A stretch of DNA of 64,000 nucleotides from Bacteroidaceae bacterium (GTDB lineage Bacteria > Bacteroidota > Bacteroidia > Bacteroidales > Bacteroidaceae), in NCBI GenBank assembly GCA_017933995.1, contig JAGBKI010000020.1:62001-126000 (forward strand), written 5' to 3'. A program made the translations under genes and the position numbers. Shown one piece after another: positions 17,472 to 25,707 of this stretch. The notes below the pieces were generated by a model. That model saw nothing but the letters and a program-made list of their open reading frames with translations. It did no database searches and was not told the origin of the DNA. Numbering within the stretch: position 1 is the first letter of the stretch; each line of letters opens with the position of its first letter.

Positions 17472-18566
17472 TCAGGCGGTTTCGGGGAGCGTGTCGGCGG
17501 TCCCTACCACATACCGTTTATAATAACTGATGATGAGCGTCGTGACGGGCAGGGCGATGATAAGGCCGATGATGCCCAGCAGATAGCCCCACACGGACAA
17601 GGCCAGCAGCACGATGGCCGCGTTCAGGCCCATAATCTGTCCCATGATGCGCGGCGTGAAGATGGTGTCCTGCAAAATCTGCACCACCACGTACACCAGC
17701 ACCACACCGCCGATGAGCACCCAGAAGTTGTCGCCCGTCTCGGCGGCACGCAGCAGCGCCAGCACGACAGCGGGGAGGAAACCCACAAGCTGGAGGTAGG
17801 GCACGAAGCTGATGACGCCGATAAACAACCCCAGCGCCACGGGCAGCGGGAAACCGATGAGCAGGAAGCCCACGCTGAACATCACACAGTTCGAAAGTGC
17901 CACCAGGGCCTGTCCGCGAAAGTAGCGACTCATGCCCTGCATGACGTCGCCCACCAGCTGCCGCACGAACGGCCTGCGGCGCCGGGGCACAAAGGCCACC
18001 CATCCGTGGGCAAAGCGTTCGTAGTCCATCAGAAGGAAGAACAGATAGAGCAGGCCGATGAGCGACGAGAGCACGCCCACCACAATGCCCACCGTGCTCC
18101 ACAGCACGCTCCACACCTTCGGCACCAGTGTTTTCAGAGCGCTCTGCACGTCCTGCTGCCGCAACAGGCGGTCGAGCTGCAACTCGTTGGCGTGTTCGGT
18201 GAAAAACTCTTGCACCGCCGGGGGTATGGTCGAGTTGGTCGCACCGTGCTCAATGTAGCCAATGGCCACCTCTTTGACGTGCGCAAACTCGCCTACGAAG
18301 GCCGGGACAAACAAGTAGCCGATGCCCGTCAGCACGCCGACAACGAGCACCAGCGTCACCACGATGCTCAGCAGGCGGCTGCGCAGGCGGCACTTGCGCT
18401 CGAAGAACACTACAAGCGGATAGAGCATGTACGCCAGCAGCCAAGCCACGAAGAAAGGCAGCAGCACAGCGCTCAAGTAGTTTATAAGATAGCACGCCGC
18501 GCCCACCACGATGAGGAAGAGCGCGCCGCGCACGAAGCGGTCGAAGGTTATTTCTTTCTGCAACAT
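17472..18566 (-). CDS. AI-2E family (PerM-like) transporter
   Basis: 364 residues. Two N-terminal helices (FVRGALFLIVVGAACYLINYL, written here in part; and AVLLPFFVAWLLAYMLYPLV) precede a third, then a soluble segment of about 120 residues, then further helices including LGLFIGVISFVPYLQLVGFLPAV and GLIIALPVTTLIISYY. This order matches the AI-2E exporter-like family, whose substrates are mostly unproven. The C-terminal motifs PYxxxxGxxP and ALPVTT are typical. The start lies 7 nt from the 191-bp hairpin element (18574-18764), so that element sits in the promoter region. Confidence 0.88.
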   Translation of the reverse strand: MLQKEITFDRFVRGALFLIVVGAACYLINYLSAVLLPFFVAWLLAYMLYPLVVFFERKCRLRSRLLSIVVTLVLVVGVLTGIGYLFVPAFVGEFAHVKEVAIGYIEHGATNSTIPPAVQEFFTEHANELQLDRLLRQQDVQSALKTLVPKVWSVLWSTVGIVVGVLSSLIGLLYLFFLLMDYERFAHGWVAFVPRRRRPFVRQLVGDVMQGMSRYFRGQALVALSNCVMFSVGFLLIGFPLPVALGLFIGVISFVPYLQLVGFLPAVVLALLRAAETGDNFWVLIGGVVLVYVVVQILQDTIFTPRIMGQIMGLNAAIVLLALSVWGYLLGIIGLIIALPVTTLIISYYKRYVVGTADTLPETA

Positions 18567-18573
18567 TGTCTAA

Positions 18574-18764
18574 AGGTAGGTTCTATAAATTAGTTGTTTC
18601 CTCCATTATATGGCAAGCTCCCTGCTTGGCTGCTTTGCCAATCTTTTTGGTCTTTTCCTTTTTATCTTCTTGAAGCGTAGCCCGCTACGCATCGGCGAAG
18701 ATAAAAAGGAAAATCCTCAAAAATCTTTGGCAAACCATCACAAGCTAATTTATAGAACCTACCT
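18574..18764. mobile_element. 191-bp MITE-like inverted-repeat element
   Basis: Perfect 20-bp terminal inverted repeats (AGGTAGGTTCTATAAATTAG at 18574-18593 and its complement at 18745-18764) bound an element that folds as one long hairpin. The inner arms GGTCTTTTCCTTTTTATCTTC and GAAGATAAAAAGGAAAA also pair, tipped by GCGTAGC-CC-GCTACGC. No gene inside and no clear target-site duplication. It is a non-autonomous transposon remnant or similar. Confidence 0.7.
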
Positions 18765-18842
18765 AAACAAGATTCGTGTGGCTACCGACGGCAAAATTAG
18801 GCTTTTTTAAATAAGGAAAGTGGGCGTATTGGGATTTATGCT

Positions 18843-18850
18843 TACTTTTG
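18843..18850 (+). promoter_or_regulatory. -7 box of rsmI
   Basis: TACTTTTG, 21 nt upstream of the rsmI start at 18872. No good -33 TTTG. Confidence 0.45.
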
Positions 18851-18871
18851 GCCGTCAAAAGGCCACAACAA

Positions 18872-19591
18872 ATGGGAAAACTCTACCTCGTGCCCACGCC
18901 TGTGGGCAATATGGACGACATCACGCTGCGTGCCATTCGCGTGCTTCGCGAGGTTGGCCTCGTCCTTGCCGAGGACACGCGACGCGCCGGCCTTTTGCTG
19001 AAACACCATGCCATTGAAGCGCGTCTCCTCTCCCACCACAAGTTCAACGAACACCGCACCGCCGAGATGCTCGCCGCGCGCATCGCTGCTGGCGAGGACA
19101 TGGCGCTCGTCACCGACGCGGGCACGCCAGGCATCAGCGACCCCGGATTCCTGCTTGTGCGCGCCGCTGTCGAAGCTGGCGCCGAGGTGGAATGCCTGCC
19201 CGGCGCCACGGCCTTCGTCCCCGCCTTGGTATGCTCCGCCCTGCCCTGCGAACGCTTCGCCTTCGAGGGTTTCCTGCCGCAGAAGAAAGGGCGGCACACA
19301 CGCATCGTGGCCTTGCAGGACGAGCCGCGCACCATGATATTCTACGAGTCACCCCACCGCCTCGTCCGTCTGCTCGCCGAACTCGCCGACGTCTTCGGGG
19401 CAGAACGCCGCGCCAGCGTCTCGCGCGAAATCAGCAAGCTCCACGAAGACACGCAGCGCGGCACGCTCGCACAGCTCGCCGACCACTTCACCGCCACGCC
19501 CCCCAAGGGCGAGATTGTCGTTGTCGTAGAAGGCCGGGGCGGCGAGGACGCGCGTCAGCGGAAAGCACAGCGACAAACCCACACCGACTAA
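18872..19591 (+). CDS. rsmI: 16S rRNA (cytidine(1402)-2'-O)-methyltransferase
   Basis: 239 residues from ATG 18872 (MGKLYLVPTPVGN); the upstream in-frame start lies next to the -7 box and is unlikely. RsmI adds the 2'-O-methyl group to C1402 in the decoding centre, using S-adenosylmethionine. Motifs: LVPTPVGNMDDITLRA, AEDTRRAGLLLKHH, SHHKFNEH, VTDAGTPGISDPGF, LPGATAFVPALVCSALP and FYESPHRL, all characteristic of this tetrapyrrole-methylase-fold family. Length is slightly above typical because of a basic C-terminal tail. Two lipoprotein genes follow, the first after 109 nt. Confidence 0.95.
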   Translation: MGKLYLVPTPVGNMDDITLRAIRVLREVGLVLAEDTRRAGLLLKHHAIEARLLSHHKFNEHRTAEMLAARIAAGEDMALVTDAGTPGISDPGFLLVRAAVEAGAEVECLPGATAFVPALVCSALPCERFAFEGFLPQKKGRHTRIVALQDEPRTMIFYESPHRLVRLLAELADVFGAERRASVSREISKLHEDTQRGTLAQLADHFTATPPKGEIVVVVEGRGGEDARQRKAQRQTHTD

Positions 19592-19700
19592 ACCAAACGC
19601 CACCAAGGCCATCAAAACCAACAGAACCCTTAAAAGAAACCCGGAACCCTATAGCCAACAGGATTCCAAAAGACCACAGAAAAAACTAAACACCACAACA

Positions 19701-20645
19701 ATGAAAAAGACATCCCTTCTCATCATGGCCATCTGCGCCCTGCTCGCCGTCGCCTGCCAGCCCAAGAAAGGCAGCGACCAGACCGACGCCACCATCGACT
19801 CCCTGCGCCAAGCCCTGGCACAGTCAAAGAGCGAGTCGAGCGACCTTATGGGCACCATCGACCAAATCCAGGAAGGCTTTCGCAAGATTAGCGAAGCCGA
19901 GGGCGAGGTTGTGGAACTCAATACCGAGGGCGGCACCAGCCGCGAGGACATCGTAAAGAAAATGACGGCACTCCAGGAACGTCTGCAACAAAACCGCGAA
20001 CTCATCAACAGCCTGCAAGAACAGCTGCGCTCCTCCTCCCAGCTGAACGACAACACGCGCCGCACGTTCGAAAACATGATAGCCCAGTTCGAACAGCAGC
20101 TGGCCGAAAAACAGCAGACCATCGAAACGCTCCAGCGCACCATCGAGCAACGCGAAGCCACCATAGCCAGCCAGGCCGGGCAGATAAGCGACCTCAACAC
20201 CAGTGTGCAGCAACAGCAGTCGCAGATAAACGACCTCCAAGAGAGCACCGAGCGGCAGAGCCAGCAGATACAGCAGCAGCAGACCGCCATAGCCGAAGGC
20301 CAGCGCACCGCAGCCGAACAGAGCCAGCGCATAGCCCAGCAGGAAGCCGAGATGAACACGGCCTACTACGTATTCGGCACCAAGAGTGAACTCAAGAAGC
20401 AAGGCATCCTGCAACGCGGCGACGTGCTGCGCTCGTCGTCCTACAACCGCGACTACTTCACAAAAATCGACATCCGCGTAACGAAACTCATCAAACTCTA
20501 CTCCAAGCGCGCCGAACTCCTCACCAACCACCCCGCAGGCTCCTACGTGCTCGAGCGCGACGCGCAGAAACAATACTCGCTGCGCATCACCGACCCCCAG
20601 GCATTCTGGAGAACGAGCAAGCACCTTGTGATTGAAGTCAAATAA
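19701..20645 (+). CDS. Coiled-coil lipoprotein, Cbp1 (collagen-binding adhesin)-like
   Basis: 314 residues. Lipoprotein signal (MKKTSLLIMAICALLAVAC, Cys19), then a long Gln/Glu-rich coiled coil from about 25 to 215, then a compact C-terminal domain starting NTAYYVFGTKSELKKQGIL and including DIRVTKLIKLYSKRAELLT. The layout and the YYVFGTKxELxxxGIL segment match a Bacteroidales lipoprotein family known to me as Cbp1-type; the adhesin function comes from one described member and may not hold here. It is 26 nt before the glycine-zipper lipoprotein gene, probably in one operon. Confidence 0.75.
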   Translation: MKKTSLLIMAICALLAVACQPKKGSDQTDATIDSLRQALAQSKSESSDLMGTIDQIQEGFRKISEAEGEVVELNTEGGTSREDIVKKMTALQERLQQNRELINSLQEQLRSSSQLNDNTRRTFENMIAQFEQQLAEKQQTIETLQRTIEQREATIASQAGQISDLNTSVQQQQSQINDLQESTERQSQQIQQQQTAIAEGQRTAAEQSQRIAQQEAEMNTAYYVFGTKSELKKQGILQRGDVLRSSSYNRDYFTKIDIRVTKLIKLYSKRAELLTNHPAGSYVLERDAQKQYSLRITDPQAFWRTSKHLVIEVK

Positions 20646-20671
20646 GCCAACACGAAAACTCACCCACCCCT

Positions 20672-21307
20672 ATGAAAAAGACCCTAAGCATCCTCGCAGC
20701 CTCCGCCCTGCTTCTGAGCAGCTGCGGAGTGGGCGAATACTACGGTGTGGCCACAGGCAGCAGCCTCGGCGGCATGTTTGGCTCGGCCATCGGCGGCCTG
20801 ATGGGCGGCCCGCGCGGTTCCGACACCGGCGCGATTGTCGGAATGGTGGCCGGAGGCGTGCTGGGCGCAGCCGCCACGAGCGAGCGCAGCACCAGTAGCA
20901 CACAAAGCGAACGCTACAGCCACAACGACGTGGTCTACGACTACACCCCGCAGCGCAACTACGTAGCCAGCTCCTACGGAAACCTCACCGTGCGCAACGT
21001 AACGTTCAACGACGAGAACGGCAACCACTGCCTCGACAGCCGCGAGCGCGCCTACATCATCCTCGACATCTACAACGAAGGCCGCAGCGACGCCTACGAC
21101 GTGGCGCCCGTCATTTCGTGCGACAACAAGCGCATCGTCATCTCCCCCACAGCCATCATCAGCAGGCTGCCCAGCGGACGCGGCGCACGCTACAAGGCCG
21201 CCGTCGCCACGCGCGGCAACCTCAAGAACGGCCAAGCACGCTTCACCGTCACCTTCGACAACGGACGCACGCTGGCCAAGAGCTTCACCATCCAGACGCG
21301 CCGCTGA
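20672..21307 (+). CDS. Glycine-zipper lipoprotein
   Basis: 211 residues with a lipoprotein signal ending LLLSSC. Residues about 25-75 are Gly-rich (GSSLGGMFGSAIGGLMGG, GAIVGMVAGGVLGAAAT), a glycine-zipper segment that can pack into or against membranes. The C-terminal half has an Ig-like or beta-sandwich appearance (LTVRNVTFNDENGNHCLD, AYIILDIYNEGRSDAYDV). It probably sits in the cell envelope with the preceding coiled-coil lipoprotein. A hairpin terminator follows at 21430-21460. No enzymatic motif. Confidence 0.8.
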   Translation: MKKTLSILAASALLLSSCGVGEYYGVATGSSLGGMFGSAIGGLMGGPRGSDTGAIVGMVAGGVLGAAATSERSTSSTQSERYSHNDVVYDYTPQRNYVASSYGNLTVRNVTFNDENGNHCLDSRERAYIILDIYNEGRSDAYDVAPVISCDNKRIVISPTAIISRLPSGRGARYKAAVATRGNLKNGQARFTVTFDNGRTLAKSFTIQTRR

Positions 21308-21429
21308 CTCGGCCATTCCCACCTGCGGAGGCAACCCTCACCCGTTGCGGACGCGCGCCGTTCCATTGCGGACGCAACCCATCCCGTAGCAGACACAGCG
21401 GCACGCCGCCCACACCCCTACCCCATCAG

Positions 21430-21460
21430 AAGCCACGACGAAACCTCGCCGTGGCTTTTC
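21430..21460 (+). terminator. Rho-independent-type terminator
   Basis: AAGCCACG and CGTGGCTT flank a 12-nt loop and are followed by TTCTTTTCC. It ends the rsmI/lipoprotein unit. Confidence 0.7.
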
Positions 21461-21499
21461 TTTTCCACCTCGTGCCACGAAAATCGCCGCGAGCGCGGA

Positions 21500-21599
21500 C
21501 TAATTCTGCAAATTAAGGCTTAATTTCGCCAAACTAAGGCTTAATTTGGCGAAACTTAGGCTTAGTTTGTACAAATTAAGCCTTAATTTGCAGAATTAG
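21500..21599. repeat. 100-bp array of five 21-bp near-palindromes (array 1)
   Basis: Units have the form CTTAATTT-core-AAACTTAGG with 4-bp cores CTGC, CGCC, GGCG, GTAC, GCAG in order. The end segments form a perfect 27-bp inverted repeat (CTAATTCTGC... / ...GCAGAATTAG). A second element of the same length and layout is at 62527-62626. It is not a CRISPR: there are no unique 30-nt spacers. Confidence 0.8.
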
Positions 21600-21728
21600 C
21601 CCACAACAGGAACGATTTGTGTGGGAGCGGGCGGGATTCGTGTGCCCTTAGGCAAGTTTTTTATGGGGGAGCGTTAATATTATTATGGGTGTCGGCTAAA
21701 ACTTTTTAGACGATGAAGCCAGAGTAGT

Positions 21729-22137
21729 GACGCTGAAAGCGTCGCCCCCACTGTAACCGCAGGTGCGCGAAGTGCAACGGAGCGCACCTGCGGCAGGCAG
21801 CACACCACCAAATGCACGCCATTGCGTGCCCCACCCGCGATAAGAGCCACTCCGTCCCGTCGTGGGGGACGCTGCCAGCGTCCGTAGCACGCCACATCCT
21901 TGCCGCAGGTGCGCTCCGTTGCACTTCGCGTACCTGCGGTTACAGAAAGGGAGACGCTGCCAGCGTCTTACACACAACGATGAACAAGGAAACAAGGTGC
22001 TATATAAGCAAACGGACGAGGCTATGACGCTGAAAGCGTCGCCCCCTCTGTAACCGCAGGTACGCGAAGTGCAACGGAGCGCACCTGCGGCTGGCAGCAC
22101 ACCACCGAATGCACGCTGGAAGCGTGCCCCACTCGCG
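21729..22137. repeat. REP/BIME-like cluster of palindromic repeats
   Basis: Three related modules. Copies at 21729-21793 and 22026-22090 share GACGCTGAAAGCGTC, then CCGCAGGTGCGC...GCGCACCTGCGG. The middle copy at 21868-21967 is inverted and bounded by two GACGCTGCCAGCGTC palindromes. There are also GCACGC/GCGTGC segments after each. No gene is supported between 21461 and 22345. A diverged solo copy is at 10249. Confidence 0.75.
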
Positions 22138-22304
22138 CTAAAAGTTATTTCCACCCGCCGCGTGGGGGTACGCAAAGGCGTCCCACACACGGCGACGGCC
22201 AAGATAGCATAGTGTTTCCCCACTTTCGACCTGCGCAACTCGCGATTGGCACGTTCTGCCAAAAAGTTGGCGCGCTTTTGCGTGCAGAACAGAACAAAAC
22301 GGGC

Positions 22305-22312
22305 TAATTTTG
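22305..22312 (+). promoter_or_regulatory. -7 box of the coupled three-gene operon
   Basis: TAATTTTG matches TAnnTTTG, 33 nt before the start at 22346. The nearest TTTG is 24 nt upstream (22277-22280), longer than the usual 19-21 nt. Confidence 0.45.
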
Positions 22313-22345
22313 CACCTCCGAAAACCAACGGTAAACTTTACGGAC

Positions 22346-22855
22346 ATGGACATCCTCAACTACAGCCTCGACTGGGCGCGCGGCGAGGTCTTTTCGGACA
22401 AAATCATCGCCCTCATTTCTGTTTTTGTATTGGCCTGCGCAGCGGGCTTCTACTTTCTGGGCCGCACGCAAATGGCGCGCGCCTATTGGCTGCCGCTGTG
22501 CGTGAGCGGCGTGCTGCTCCTGGTCGTGGCGGGCGGCCTCTTCGCCGCCAACCATCCCCGCATAGCCTCGTTCGAGCGGCAGTACAACGAAAATCCGGCG
22601 GCTTTCGTCGAGGCTGAACTGGCACGGACGGCTACCAGCGAGCACGACCTCAACCTCATCGTCTACACCGTGCTGCCCATAGCGGTCATCGTCTGCGCCG
22701 CACTGGTCATAGGCTTCAAGGAATCAATCCACGTGCGCGCTTGGCTCATTGTGCTGATGGTGCTTGGCTCTTTTCTGATGATTGTGGACAGCAACACGCG
22801 GGCGCGCAACGCCGCCTATCGTGCTGAACTGGAGAAAAACGCACCGCTGCCGTGA
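22346..22855 (+). CDS. Four-helix membrane protein of unknown function
   Basis: 169 residues from ATG 22346 (MDILNYSLDW); an upstream in-frame start overlaps the -7 box. Four hydrophobic helices are visible: KIIALISVFVLACAAGFYFL, YWLPLCVSGVLLLVVAGGLF, LIVYTVLPIAVIVCAALVIG and AWLIVLMVLGSFLMIVDS. The loop after helix 2 is polar (ASFERQYNENPAAF). No motif recognised. Its stop overlaps the GTG start of the AraC gene (GTGA), so the two are translationally coupled. Confidence 0.8.
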   Translation: MDILNYSLDWARGEVFSDKIIALISVFVLACAAGFYFLGRTQMARAYWLPLCVSGVLLLVVAGGLFAANHPRIASFERQYNENPAAFVEAELARTATSEHDLNLIVYTVLPIAVIVCAALVIGFKESIHVRAWLIVLMVLGSFLMIVDSNTRARNAAYRAELEKNAPLP

Positions 22856-23871
22856 GATATTTGTTCGATCGCAACTACGGGCGCCTTCTCTCCTCGGCGG
22901 GGATTGACATGGGGCGCGCCTTCGCCTCGGCGGGGTTGCCCGAGGATTTCCTGAGCCGCCGCGAGCCGATGGTGACCAAGGAGGAAATTTTTGCGCTGAT
23001 GGAAAGCGTCGGTCGGCAGGCGGCACCAGGCGCGTCGCTGCTGGTCGGGACGGGCGACGGCATCGAAACCTTTTCGCCGCCCATCTTTGCTGCCTATTGC
23101 AGCAGCGACGGGCGGGAGTTCCTGATGCGTCTGGCGCACTACAAGAGTATCATCTGCCCCTTGCGCTTCATCATTGAGGAAAGCCCAGAGACGCTACGGG
23201 TCGAGGTGCGCGGCACAGAAATCGATGACACCGTGCCTTCGTTCTGGGTGGAAGCCGAGATGGCATTTTTTCTCAACCTCATACGCAAGGCCACAGGGGT
23301 TTACGTTGTGCCCCTTGCGGTGACGATGGAACACGCTTCGCGCTCGGAACTCGATGCCTACTTCGGCACGGCGGCTACGCTGGGTATGCACAACACCATA
23401 TTGTTTTCCGCCGCCGACATGCGCCTGCCCTTCACATCGCGCAACGACCAGATGTGGCAGTACATCGAACCCGAACTGCGACGCAGGCTTTCTGAAATGC
23501 AGGTTGACGACACCATGGGCGCGCGGGTGTGCAGCGCGCTGGTGGAACTGCTTCCTGCGGGCAAGAGTAGCATTGACGATGTGGCCGAGCGCCTTTGTAT
23601 GGGTCGCCGCACCTTGCAGCGCAAACTCTCTGCCGAGGACACAACTTTCCAGCGCCTGCTGGCGCATACGCGCTTCCTGCTGGCGCGCCACTACCTGCAC
23701 ATCGAGGGACGCAGCAGCCACGACGTGGCCTTCCTGCTGGGCTATCAGGACACCACATCGTTCCTGCGCGCCTTCAGCCACTGGACAGGGCAGACCGTGA
23801 CAGCCTTTCGCCAAGACACGGCAAGGCAACAGGCCGCGCGCGCACGCCAAGAAAAACGAACCAAACCATGA
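22852..23871 (+). CDS. AraC-family transcriptional regulator
   Basis: 339 residues beginning with GTG, which overlaps the stop of the preceding gene. The N-terminal domain resembles the arabinose-binding-like domain of OruR-type AraC regulators (FSPPIFAAYCSSDGREFLMRLAHYK, in part). The C-terminal HTH pair covers about residues 240-325: SIDDVAERLCMGRRTLQRKL (first helix-turn-helix) and DVAFLLGYQDTTSFLRAFSH (second). It probably senses a small effector and controls its own operon. Its stop overlaps the hydrolase start (ATGA). Confidence 0.9.
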   Translation: MRYLFDRNYGRLLSSAGIDMGRAFASAGLPEDFLSRREPMVTKEEIFALMESVGRQAAPGASLLVGTGDGIETFSPPIFAAYCSSDGREFLMRLAHYKSIICPLRFIIEESPETLRVEVRGTEIDDTVPSFWVEAEMAFFLNLIRKATGVYVVPLAVTMEHASRSELDAYFGTAATLGMHNTILFSAADMRLPFTSRNDQMWQYIEPELRRRLSEMQVDDTMGARVCSALVELLPAGKSSIDDVAERLCMGRRTLQRKLSAEDTTFQRLLAHTRFLLARHYLHIEGRSSHDVAFLLGYQDTTSFLRAFSHWTGQTVTAFRQDTARQQAARARQEKRTKP

Positions 23872-24992
23872 AACGAAAAATGCTATACGGTCTTCTCACC
23901 GCACTGGCCTTGCTACTCGCCTGGCAAGGCTGGGAGTTCTGGCAAGCCGTGGGGCGGCAGCCTCGCGGGGAGCGCCTGCAACGATGCCAAAACTCGCCGC
24001 AATGGAAAGACGGCGAGTTTGTGAACCGCCACGAAACGCCGACGCTCACGGGCGACGAGGGTTTCTTCGGACAGATGCGCAAGTTCCTCTTTCAGAAAGT
24101 GGCCAACCTGCGGCCTGCAAGCGACATACCCGTGGTCAAAACCGACCTGCACGCCATCAGGCCCAGCGAGGAAGTGTGCGTGTGGCTCGGCCACAGTACG
24201 CTCTTCATACAAACGGCGGGCAAACGCTTTCTGTTCGACCCTGTGCTGACCAACAAACTGCCTGTGTGGTGGTTTATGCGCCCGTTCAAGGGCACCGACG
24301 TCTACACGCCCGAAGACATTCCGGCGGTGGACTACCTGGTCATCACCCACGACCATTGGGACCACCTTGACTGGAAGACGGTCACGGCGCTGCGCGACCG
24401 CGTGGGCACCGTGGTCTGTGCCCTGGGCATCGGCGAGCACTTTGAGTATTGGGGCTACGACCCTAAGAAAATCGTAGACCTTGACTGGGGCGAGAGTCTG
24501 CCCATCAGCACCGCCGCTACGGCCACTGCGGACAACGCGGGGGACAGCGCCACACTCTCACTGCGCTGCCTGCCCACGCGCCACTTCTCTGGGCGCATGG
24601 GGCAACACAAGACGCTTTGGGCCAGCTACCTCATCGACGGGCCGCGCCGCATTTTCGTGTCGGGCGACGGGGGCTACGACGAACGTTTCAAGGAGTTCGG
24701 CAAGCAATATCCCGGCATAGACCTCGCCGTGATGGAAAACGGGCAGTACGACGAGGGCTGGCACTACATCCACACCCTGCCCAGCGAACTGCCGACGGCC
24801 ATCGGCGAACTCGGCGCGCGCCGCGTGCTGACCTATCACCACGGCAAATACGCCTTGGCCAACCACGCTTGGACCGAGCCGCTCGACAGCATCTACAAAC
24901 ACGCTGAGGGCCGACCGTGGCAGCTGCTTACGCCGCGCATCGGACAGCCCGTGTGGCTCGACAAGGAGCAAGAGTTCTCCAAGTGGTGGTAA
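23868..24992 (+). CDS. Membrane-anchored metallo-beta-lactamase-fold hydrolase (NAPE-PLD-like)
   Basis: 374 residues; ATG at 23868 overlaps the AraC stop. One N-terminal hydrophobic helix (LYGLLTALALLLAWQGW) acts as anchor. The metal motif T-H-D-H-W-D-H (about residue 160) binds two metal ions. WLGHSTLFIQ, LPTRHFSGR and YLIDGPRRIFVSGDGGY match the group that includes N-acyl-phosphatidylethanolamine phospholipase D and UlaG. It may act on a phospholipid-like or other phosphodiester substrate; the true one is unknown. It is third in the coupled operon. Confidence 0.85.
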   Translation: MKRKMLYGLLTALALLLAWQGWEFWQAVGRQPRGERLQRCQNSPQWKDGEFVNRHETPTLTGDEGFFGQMRKFLFQKVANLRPASDIPVVKTDLHAIRPSEEVCVWLGHSTLFIQTAGKRFLFDPVLTNKLPVWWFMRPFKGTDVYTPEDIPAVDYLVITHDHWDHLDWKTVTALRDRVGTVVCALGIGEHFEYWGYDPKKIVDLDWGESLPISTAATATADNAGDSATLSLRCLPTRHFSGRMGQHKTLWASYLIDGPRRIFVSGDGGYDERFKEFGKQYPGIDLAVMENGQYDEGWHYIHTLPSELPTAIGELGARRVLTYHHGKYALANHAWTEPLDSIYKHAEGRPWQLLTPRIGQPVWLDKEQEFSKWW

Positions 24993-25037
24993 GGGAATAA
25001 GACGGAAGGGGAAGCCGCCGCCCTATGCGCCACCGAG

Positions 25038-25697
25038 TCACTCTCCGTAACAAATGCGGAGGGTGCGCTCGCCTGCGTAGGTGGTCACGGTGAAATAGAC
25101 GGAGTCCGTACCGGCGCGCAGGACGTCGGCATAGTGGAAGAGGGGGCACGAGAGGTAGGTTTCGCGCGTGTAGTATTCGGGATTGCCGCCCCGGTCGTGG
25201 TAGAGGTGCAGACGCAGGCGGCGCGTGCCGTCGGGCAGGTTGTCCGTGCCCTCCTCCACAAAGGTGAAGGCGTGCGGCTCGGTGGCGGTGCGCAGCGCGA
25301 GGCGCATATTGACGTAACGCCCCGTGCTCCACAGCGCCAGCACGTCTACGGGGTCATAGCGGCGCTTGTCCTCTGCCACCTCGCGGGGGAAAGGCGAAAG
25401 CACGGCGGCGAGTTGGCGCACAGCGGCACCGCCCTCGTTGTCGGGCAGGATGAGTGCCTGCACGCGATAGAGGCTGTCGCGCACGAGGCCGGACACCTTG
25501 TTGGTGACGCGCAACGCTGAACCGCCGTCGGGCGTGACGGTGGCGGCCTGCCCGCTGGCGTCGGTGGTGACCTCGGCCAGCGTGCGCACATAGGCCGCCA
25601 GCGGCTCGCCGTCGTCGTCGGAACACGCGGCAAGGGTAAAGACGAGGATGCTGCACAGGGCGGCAAGGCGGCCAAGCGTAACGAAGCGGCGGGACAT
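25038..25697 (-). CDS. NigD-like lipoprotein
   Basis: 219 residues starting at ATG 25697 with a lipoprotein signal (LVFTLAACSDDDGE). The acidic residues after the Cys (SDDD) resemble the surface-export signal of Bacteroides lipoproteins. Two beta-rich halves follow, as in the NigD-like OB and C-terminal domains (TVTPDGGSALRVTN, RYDPVDVLALWSTGRYVNMRL in part, LRLHLYHDRGGNPEYY). Proteins of this family are widespread in Bacteroidales with no settled function. The start lies 10 nt after the acyltransferase stop, so they are cotranscribed. Confidence 0.8.
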   Translation of the reverse strand: MSRRFVTLGRLAALCSILVFTLAACSDDDGEPLAAYVRTLAEVTTDASGQAATVTPDGGSALRVTNKVSGLVRDSLYRVQALILPDNEGGAAVRQLAAVLSPFPREVAEDKRRYDPVDVLALWSTGRYVNMRLALRTATEPHAFTFVEEGTDNLPDGTRRLRLHLYHDRGGNPEYYTRETYLSCPLFHYADVLRAGTDSVYFTVTTYAGERTLRICYGE

Positions 25698-25707
25698 AGG
25701 CGGGGGA

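Noticed and set aside
21500-21599. CRISPR array
   Set aside because: Units are 21 bp and contiguous with 4-bp variable centres; there are no spacers of 25-40 bp and no cas genes.
21696-22328. 210-codon frame on the minus strand across the REP-like cluster
   Set aside because: Its repeats copy the DNA palindromes; translation repeats short motifs and lacks domain structure.
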